Positions 54,390-64,000 of a stretch of 64,000 nucleotides of DNA are shown here, one piece after another. Each line of letters starts with the position of its first letter. Within the stretch, counting starts at the first letter, position 1. The stretch comes from Candidatus Aminicenantota bacterium. GTDB lineage: Bacteria > Acidobacteriota > Aminicenantia > Aminicenantales > UBA8522. Both the position numbers and the translations under genes were made by a program. Below the pieces are notes generated by a model, which worked only from the letters and a program-made list of their open reading frames with translations, did not search any database and was not told the origin of the DNA. The stretch covers positions 33,419-97,418 of the forward strand of contig JAFNEO010000057.1 of the NCBI GenBank assembly GCA_017886205.1, written 5' to 3'.

Positions 54390-54829
54390 CCTCCGGAAAA
54401 ATCAATGATCGTGTCGTTGTCCAGCGTGTCCAATGGATCAAGCAGATGAGGGAGGCCATCAGAGACCTGCCTATCCAGGACAAGAAGGAGTTCTTGCGCA
54501 ATCCGCACAATGTCGCCGCCGCGGAGTCCTATCTGAGACGGGCCTTAGAAGCGCTGTTCGATATCGGACGGCACATCCTTGCCCGGAAATTCGCCTATCC
54601 TGCCGCCGAGTACAAGGAAATTGCCAATGGGCTTCTCGAAAAGAGAATCATCTCTCGGAAAGTTGCCGATCTCCTCAGGCAGATGGCAGGCTATAGAAAC
54701 CGGATGGTCCATTTCTATCACGAAATCAGTGCGGAAGAACTCTTCGATATTTGCACCCATCATCTGGACGAAATCCAGCTCTTGTGCAACCATCTCGTCA
54801 GCCGGCTGCGGAAGCCCAAAAAAGGATAA
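54386..54829 (+). CDS. HEPN (HepT/DUF86-like) protein
   Basis: AGYRNRMVHFYHEI (RX4HXY) motif; ATGA overlap with the upstream MNT gene. Confidence 0.88.
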   Translation: MTSGKINDRVVVQRVQWIKQMREAIRDLPIQDKKEFLRNPHNVAAAESYLRRALEALFDIGRHILARKFAYPAAEYKEIANGLLEKRIISRKVADLLRQMAGYRNRMVHFYHEISAEELFDICTHHLDEIQLLCNHLVSRLRKPKKG

Positions 54830-54963
54830 CCTGCCGAAAGCGGGTTCCCAACAACAATCACCGCAGAGCTATTTCAACGTGTCTTATGTAGAAGGCCTCC
54901 TCTTCCTATTTCTACGGCTCCGAGATATGATATACGGCCTTATTCTATAAGTGATGCCGCCCT

Positions 54964-56196
54964 ATGAAGTCGCCGACTGAAAGACTAGCTTCCCTTGATG
55001 CGTTCCGCGGGTTTGACATCCTGGTCATGATCTTCGTCAACTACATCGCCGGGATGTCCGGGATCCCGTTCTTCCTGCGGCACGCAGCCGCGGACATGGA
55101 CACGTTCACCCTGACCGACGTCGTTTTTCCGGGGTTCTTGTTCATCGTCGGAGTGGCCATCCCCCTTTCCCTGGAAAAAAGGCTGGCCCTGGGCGAACCC
55201 CTCGGGAAAATCCTGAGACGGATAGTCCTCCGGACCGCCGGACTTCTCTTCCTGGGCGTCCTTTTCGTAAACGAGAACCGCTATTCGGAGGGGGCGACGG
55301 GAATGAGCCGGGATCTCTGGTATTTCCTCGCCCTCCTGGCCACGGTCCTGCTCTGGATGACCTACCCCAGGACGGATAGCCGGTCCAAGGGCCGACTCTA
55401 TCTCTGGCTGAGGATCGGAGCCGCAGTGCTTCTTTTCGGCCTTGTGATCATCTGGCGGGGCCAGAATCCGGACGGGACTTTTTCCTGGCTGAGGCATTCC
55501 TGGTGGGGAATCCTGGGTATGATCGGCTGGACTTACCTGGCGGGAAGCCTGTTTTACCTTCTCGCCAAAGGGGGCCGGGCTACGCTCATGGGAGGGCTGG
55601 GATTCCAGGTCGCCCTTTATATCGGCGCCCGCCACGGCGTCCTGGACTTTTTAAACCCGGTCAATGACTTTGTGCAGATCGGGAATATCTTCGGCTCCCA
55701 TCTGGCCATCGTTACGGCCGGGATGCTGGTGGGGACGCTGTTTACGCCCGCCGGATCGGGGATGAAACCCAAGGCCAGAATCGCCTGGATGGCCGTTTTC
55801 GGCAGCGGGCTCCTGGCGACCGGGTTTCTGCTGCGGCCGCTCCACGGGTTCAGCAAGATCCACGGCACGGAATCCTATTGCCTGGCCACCTCCGGCCTGT
55901 GCCTTCTGCTCCTCCTGATTTTCTATTGGCTGATGGACGTGCTCAAGTTCAGGAGCTGGGCGGCTTTTTTACGCCCGATCGGCGCCAACCCGCTCCTGGC
56001 TTATATTCTGCCCGATATTGTCCGCACCCTCATCGACTTCGGCTCGAATCTTTTTCGCCTGGACCTCTGGAAGACGGTCTGGCCATACTGGGAACGAGGG
56101 GGCGGCCCCGGCATGCTCAGCGCTGCCGGCATGACGGGGGTCATACTGCTTCTGACCTGGGCCCTGACCCGAAAAAAAATTATCCTAAAAATCTAA
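54964..56196 (+). CDS. DUF5009/heparan-alpha-glucosaminide N-acetyltransferase-like membrane protein
   Basis: ERLASLDAFRGFDILVMIFVNYI...LTDVVFPGFLFIVGVAIPLSLEKR; about 10 TM segments. Confidence 0.85.
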   Translation: MKSPTERLASLDAFRGFDILVMIFVNYIAGMSGIPFFLRHAAADMDTFTLTDVVFPGFLFIVGVAIPLSLEKRLALGEPLGKILRRIVLRTAGLLFLGVLFVNENRYSEGATGMSRDLWYFLALLATVLLWMTYPRTDSRSKGRLYLWLRIGAAVLLFGLVIIWRGQNPDGTFSWLRHSWWGILGMIGWTYLAGSLFYLLAKGGRATLMGGLGFQVALYIGARHGVLDFLNPVNDFVQIGNIFGSHLAIVTAGMLVGTLFTPAGSGMKPKARIAWMAVFGSGLLATGFLLRPLHGFSKIHGTESYCLATSGLCLLLLLIFYWLMDVLKFRSWAAFLRPIGANPLLAYILPDIVRTLIDFGSNLFRLDLWKTVWPYWERGGGPGMLSAAGMTGVILLLTWALTRKKIILKI

Positions 56197-56218
56197 CGCC
56201 CCACCCTCTGCTGGCTTC

Positions 56219-59210
<2,992 letters not shown>

Positions 59211-59214
<4 letters not shown>

Positions 59215-60494
59215 GGGGCAACGCCTCGTAAACGTCTCAGGACTTTTTCCTTTCCCAGAAGTTCCATCATCTCAAACAGGCCGGCTCCGCTCGTTTTTCC
59301 GCTGATGGCCAGGCGGGCGGGGTGGATCAACCCGGCAGCCTTGAGCCCGCGCTCTTCGGCCAGCTGCCGGCAGGCCGCCTCGATCTCGGCCGGGGCAAAA
59401 GAGGCCAGCGCTTCCAGCCGGACGGCCAGGAGCCGAATGTTTTCGATATTCTCGGGCTTGGCAAGGTATTTCTTCTTCCCCTCCTCGTCGACGGCGAAAT
59501 CGTCGCGGAAGAAGCAGTCGGTCATCTCCACGAAGTCCCGGAGCGTCTTCAGCCGTATCTTGTAGAGGTCGATGAGGCGGAGCAGAAACTCGTCGCTCAC
59601 GCCGGAGAGCGGGACGCCGCCCGCGGTGAGATGGCTCTTAATGAGCGGCAGGAGCTCGGCCGAGGTCCTCTTCATGATATGGGAGGCATTCAGCCAGCGT
59701 AGTTTCTGGAGGTCAAACTTGGCCTGGACGTCCCCCATCTGGGCGATGTCGAACATCCCGACCGCTTCTTCGAGGGTCATAACCTCGTGCTCCTCGCCCG
59801 GGTACCAGCCCAAAAGAATCAGGTGATTGACCAGCGCCCCGGGGAGATAGCCTTCGTTCCTGTATTCCTCGACGGAGACTCCGCCGTGCCTCTTGGAGAG
59901 TTTGGCGCCGTCCGGACCGAGGATCAGGGGCATGTGCCCGAACCGGGGCGGGACGAGCCGGAAAGCCTCATAGAAAAGAATCTGTTTGGGGGTGTTGGAG
60001 ATGTGGTCATCCCCGCGCAGGATATGGGTGATGCCGAGCTCGGCGTCGTCGATGACGCAGGCAAAGTTATAGGACGGCGAGCCGTCCGATTTGATCAGGA
60101 CCTGATCCTTGATATCGTCCGTCCGGACGGCAATACGGCCATGGATGAAGTCGTCGTATTCGACGGCCCGCCCCTTCTCCACCCGGAAAAGGATGGCCTC
60201 CCCTTCTCTGTAGGCCTTCCCGCCCGCCAGGAGCTCCTCGGCCTTCTGCCGGTACAGGGGAAAGCGCCGGCTCTGGTAGATGGGCTCGCTGTCCCAGTCC
60301 AGTCCGAGCCAGCGCAGGTCGTACAGGATTTCTTCGAGGAAGCGGACGTCGGATCTGACCTGGTCGGTATCTTCGACCCGCAGCAGGAACCGGCCCTCCA
60401 TATGCCGGGCATAGAGCCAGTTAAATAGAGCGGTGCGGGCACTCCCGAGATGGAGATAACCTGTCGGGCTGGGCGCGAATCGGACTGTAACCAT
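59211..60494 (-). CDS. gltX: Glutamyl-tRNA synthetase
   Basis: [66 protein letters not shown]. Confidence 0.97.
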
Positions 60495-60584
60495 TTTTTT
60501 CGTCCCTAAAATAGCATAGGAGTCGGGAGCGGTCAAACTGGAAGCTCGGGCCAATTGGCTCCAAACCACGCCGTTTTTGTCCCG

Positions 60585-60661
60585 GCGAGCCAAAAACGGC
60601 TCGCTTTGGTGAAACAAGGAGTGCCCGCTCCGCTGCGGAGGGCTTTCGTAGGGACTCTCCC
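60585..60661. repeat. Second copy of the structured intergenic repeat seen near 4.3 kb, with adjacent 7-bp hairpin
   Basis: gcccgctccgctgcggagggctttcgtagggactctcccg (60623-60661) closely matches the reverse complement of 4281-4319; hairpin gcgagcc-aaaaac-ggctcgc at 60585-60604. Confidence 0.7.
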
Positions 60662-60711
60662 GAGCTTTGATAACTGAAAAAGAAAGACTTCCGTGCTCTA
60701 ACTTTGGCGGA

Positions 60712-62121
60712 TTACCTCGTAGTGCAGCCCGGCGACACTATCATGCCGGAGATGTCATCCGTTAAATTGGTCATGCAGACTTGACCTTGGCCCGTAAGCT
60801 GGACAATGACGATCGTCCCTGAACTGCCCACGGGGATGGCCTGGGATGGGTCTCCAGCAAACCCTCCGATTCTGACACCTGAGCTAGTCTGGCTAAAGCT
60901 GAGTTGAGCCCAGCTCCCCGTCAGGCTTCCCCTTTTGATCCCCACAACGCTTAACGCGTTCTTATCATAGGTCAGGTCCAAGCCAAACGCTTTGATCTGC
61001 TGTGTGTTGCCCAGGATCGTTATCAAGATATCGCCCCTAGAGCTCGAAATCCCAATCCTGTTATTCGTCGGGGTTTGACCCAGGTCGAGTGTCACCGCTA
61101 CGGTCTGGGGACTGTTCGTGGCGTTAGGGCTCGAAATCGTGATCCGGCCCGTATAATTCCCTGTGGTCAGGCCGGCGATGTTGACAGAAACTCTATGGGA
61201 GACTTCCCGGCCTGTTGAAGTCCCGCTCGCCGGACTGACATTGAGCCAGGCGGAGTCACTGGAGACGGCATAATTGAGAGTCCCCTGACCGCTATTCCGG
61301 ACCCGGATATTTTGGGAGCCGGGATTCGACCCCCCGACCCTGGCGCTGAACCTCAGGATGCCTGGACTTACTGCGATCGTCGGGGGGAGCGAGGTGCCGA
61401 TTTCCAGGGTAACGTTGACCGCCTGAGGGTTGTTGACCGCGTTGGCGTCGACGACGTTGACTGTAGCGGTGTATGTTCCCGTAGCCAGGCCGCCGGTGTT
61501 TACGGTCAGAGTATGGGCATTCTCGCTTCCGGTTGAGGTCCCAGAGGCCGGGTTCACGTTGAGCCAACTGGAATCTTCGCTGAGCGTGTAGCTGAGGGTC
61601 CCCTGGCCGCTGTTTCTGACCCGGATTGTCTGCGCCGGCGGATTCGACCCGCCGACGGTGGCGATAAAGCGGACGTCCTTCGGAGTGACCGAAATCTCCG
61701 GCGGAGGCTCCTTGCTAAGGTTGAGTGAGACGCTGACCTGCTGAGGGCTGTTGCAGGCCTGGGTGCTCATGATAGTAATCTTGGCCGTGTAGGCATCGGA
61801 TCTAGAGGCGAGGCCGGACTTGTCCACGGAAATGGCGTGATCGAGGACCTGCCCGGAGGACGTCCCCGAGTTCGGGCTGATGGTTAGCCAGTCGACGTCA
61901 TCGGCGATCGTGTAGATCAGGGTCTCGACTCCCGAGTTCTTGATCTGAATGACCTGGGGGGATGGATTGGAACCGGCCTCGGAAGCGGAAAAGGTGAGCT
62001 GGTAGGAACTCACCCAGATCACGGGATGAGTTTCATAGGTGAACGGCCCTTTACAGCTGGTCTGATAAGCCAGCATGAGAATGATCGCAGGGATAATGAA
62101 TCTGGCCCTCTTCGAGAACAT
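60712..62121 (-). CDS. Secreted lipoprotein-like protein with three BACON-like repeats and a C-terminal cohesin-like domain
   Basis: Repeats of IRVRNSGQGTLSYTLSEDSSWLNVNPASGTSTG...; C-terminal GDILITILGNTQQIKAFGLDLTYDKNALSVVGIKRGSLT. Confidence 0.78.
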   Translation of the reverse strand: MFSKRARFIIPAIILMLAYQTSCKGPFTYETHPVIWVSSYQLTFSASEAGSNPSPQVIQIKNSGVETLIYTIADDVDWLTISPNSGTSSGQVLDHAISVDKSGLASRSDAYTAKITIMSTQACNSPQQVSVSLNLSKEPPPEISVTPKDVRFIATVGGSNPPAQTIRVRNSGQGTLSYTLSEDSSWLNVNPASGTSTGSENAHTLTVNTGGLATGTYTATVNVVDANAVNNPQAVNVTLEIGTSLPPTIAVSPGILRFSARVGGSNPGSQNIRVRNSGQGTLNYAVSSDSAWLNVSPASGTSTGREVSHRVSVNIAGLTTGNYTGRITISSPNATNSPQTVAVTLDLGQTPTNNRIGISSSRGDILITILGNTQQIKAFGLDLTYDKNALSVVGIKRGSLTGSWAQLSFSQTSSGVRIGGFAGDPSQAIPVGSSGTIVIVQLTGQGQVCMTNLTDDISGMIVSPGCTTR

Positions 62122-62144
62122 CGTTTTATACTCCCAATCCATGG

Positions 62145-64000
62145 CTATTCCAAACGAAGATTTCCTCTTGTCACCGCAGCCTTTGCCAGGTCATCGACAA
62201 GATACTCCAGGCTGATTACTGCCCCCGTTGTATTTCTACGGAAAACCAGCTCGACCAGGACTCCCGGCTCCCTCCTCAAATCCTCGGACATCCGGAAACC
62301 TCCAACCCGGACACGCCCCGGCTCGACCTCCCGAGCACGGAGATCGACCAAGCCGTCGTCCAAACCCGGCCGGCGGATCCCCAGGAAGGCGGCGGTCTCC
62401 GGCCCGTAGCTGACTTCGAACCCGAATGCCTTGAGTCCGAACAGCTCGTTCAACAAGACCGGGACTCGGAACAGAGATTCGCCGGCGGAGACCGGGTTCC
62501 CAAAGCTCACCCATCTCAGGTCCATTCCTCGGCTTCCCGAGCGCAGGAAGATCCCCTCTGAGACCTCGGCATCTCTCAAGTCCATCGCCGGGTTCAAGAC
62601 CTGAATAGGCAGGGAAAGATCCGCTCCCTCTCTGACTCTGAAGGTCAAGAGCACCAGGCTGCCGAGTTCACTTCCCGGGATAGCCTCTTGGCTCTCTGCC
62701 TCGACATGAATCACCCCCGGGCTTTCTTCGGTGCCTAAAACATAATCGAACCCCTTGGTCAACGATGTCTTCTTAGCTCCCCAATACTCGAGCATGTCAT
62801 TAGGATAGAGGACATCAAAGCCAAAGGTGCGGAGCCCACTCGGATTGGACACGATTACGGGCACACCTACAGGCTCGTTGGGCCTGCCTATGGTGTCGAG
62901 AGGATAAAGAGTGCGTCTGAAACGGGAATCGTTCTCTCTGTTCCCGGTCCTATCGATGGACTTGGAGGATTGCGGTGGCCGAGTGCCGCGCTCGCGCAGT
63001 ATCACCCTGGCCTCCTCCAGATCCAGGAGAGATGTCAATGAGGTCGCCCGGGAAGACGCCGCGGCTGCCTGGGCGCAGCAAAACGGAAGACTTATCATCC
63101 CCAGGTAGTGCTCGAAGATATTCTGGGCATCACCGGGTGTGGTGCTGCGGCTGCAGTTCCCATCCGAAGTCATCTCCTGACAGAAGGTGGGGGTCAATAT
63201 CCCCAGATAGATCTCGAAGGCTTCCTGGGCATCTCCTGGCGTCACACTTCCATCAGCGTTGACATCTCCCAGGAGAGAGCAGGGAGTGAAAGTGAAATTG
63301 GCCGTGCTGGGCAGAGGGAGGAACCCGTCCAACAGGTCATCGGTGTAGTTCTCCAGGAGGAGCGGGCTCAGCGTGGGCACGGCATAGCTCAGGCAATTGA
63401 CCTGGAGGTTGACCGTGACCAGGCTGCCGCTGCTGGAGGCTGGAATGGCCGTCCCGCCAACCCCCCTGATCCTCAGCCGTCCTGCTGTCGAGCTGTCGAC
63501 CGTGATGCTCCAGTTTGCGGCTAGAGTGCCGACCTCATTGCTCTTATAGGTGAAGTCCGTCCCGCTAAAGACAAGGTCTATCCCGAAAACGGCGAGTTGC
63601 TGTCTGTTGTCGGAGATCTCCACCGCGGCGTTGACGAGCATTCCGGAGGTGCTCAGGCTGGGATCGAGAACCAGGGCGATAGTGCCGTTGTCCATATCGT
63701 CATCCTGCTCGATCGCTGTCAGGTCCTTGTTCGGCAGGCCAAGTCCGCTGACTTGGATCGTCGCCGTCCCGTCGATTGTGTCCACATCCTCCGCCGCCGC
63801 CAATGTCACCGTCTGGTAGGTGTCCCAGTTCGCCGTCGTGAACGTCAAGGCGGCCCCAGACTGGACCGTTATGTCCGTATCCCCGGAAGCCCTCGTCACT
63901 GTCGCATTGACATCGGCTGAGGGCCGGGCGGTAAGCCTCACTTGGAATGTCGCCGTGCTCCCCTCCGGCACGTTGACCGTGCTCACGTTCGTCTCGAAGT
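62145..64000 (-). CDS. Secreted protein with cohesin-like and dockerin-like modules, N-terminus beyond window
   Basis: GDVNADGSVTPGDAQEAFEIYLG and SDGNCSRSTTPGDAQNIFEHYLG F-hand pair; cohesin-like VNAAVEISDNRQQLAVFGIDLVFSG; frame remains open (..FETNVSTVNVPEGS) to the edge. Confidence 0.75.
   Translation of the reverse strand, partial: FETNVSTVNVPEGSTATFQVRLTARPSADVNATVTRASGDTDITVQSGAALTFTTANWDTYQTVTLAAAEDVDTIDGTATIQVSGLGLPNKDLTAIEQDDDMDNGTIALVLDPSLSTSGMLVNAAVEISDNRQQLAVFGIDLVFSGTDFTYKSNEVGTLAANWSITVDSSTAGRLRIRGVGGTAIPASSSGSLVTVNLQVNCLSYAVPTLSPLLLENYTDDLLDGFLPLPSTANFTFTPCSLLGDVNADGSVTPGDAQEAFEIYLGILTPTFCQEMTSDGNCSRSTTPGDAQNIFEHYLGMISLPFCCAQAAAASSRATSLTSLLDLEEARVILRERGTRPPQSSKSIDRTGNRENDSRFRRTLYPLDTIGRPNEPVGVPVIVSNPSGLRTFGFDVLYPNDMLEYWGAKKTSLTKGFDYVLGTEESPGVIHVEAESQEAIPGSELGSLVLLTFRVREGADLSLPIQVLNPAMDLRDAEVSEGIFLRSGSRGMDLRWVSFGNPVSAGESLFRVPVLLNELFGLKAFGFEVSYGPETAAFLGIRRPGLDDGLVDLRAREVEPGRVRVGGFRMSEDLRREPGVLVELVFRRNTTGAVISLEYLVDDLAKAAVTRGNLRLE

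Noticed and set aside
60712-64000. Cellulosome locus
   Set aside because: Cohesin/dockerin-like modules alone are not enough; no glycoside hydrolases, CBMs or scaffoldin-type repeats were seen in the window.

Overview
This 64 kb window is GC-rich, gene-dense bacterial chromosome. The gene content and style suggest an anaerobe of the Acidobacteriota/Candidatus Aminicenantes type, but that taxon is only an inference. The main locus, about 14.4-34.9 kb, is a long minus-strand cluster. It encodes Ni-CODH (CooS/AcsA), acetyl-CoA synthase (AcsB), both corrinoid Fe-S protein subunits (AcsC, AcsD), two CooC-type ATPases, a RACo-like 2Fe-2S/ASKHA corrinoid activator, two B12-binding corrinoid proteins and two MttB-superfamily methyltransferases without an in-frame amber codon. 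It also encodes a stand-alone MetH-type homocysteine methyltransferase domain, a UROD/core-MetE-like zinc methyltransferase, a HisC-like aminotransferase and an APC permease, and a PocR-AraC-type regulator is divergently transcribed. No AcsE or folate-branch genes are visible in the window. I read the cluster as a candidate system linking quaternary-amine (or similar) demethylation, acetyl-CoA synthesis and folate-independent methionine synthesis. The rest is mostly housekeeping (EF-P, FabH, TatD, polyprenyl synthase, RpoZ, RmuC, pyruvate kinase, enolase, GlnRS, GluRS, two tRNAs). A decayed accessory stretch at about 46.1-54.9 kb holds an amidohydrolase remnant, a glycosyltransferase/channel fusion pseudogene, an IS remnant, a baeRF-like gene and a MNT-HEPN pair. 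There are also structured intergenic repeats and a BACON/cohesin/dockerin-like secreted locus at the right edge. All family calls come from reading translated motifs; no database search was run.
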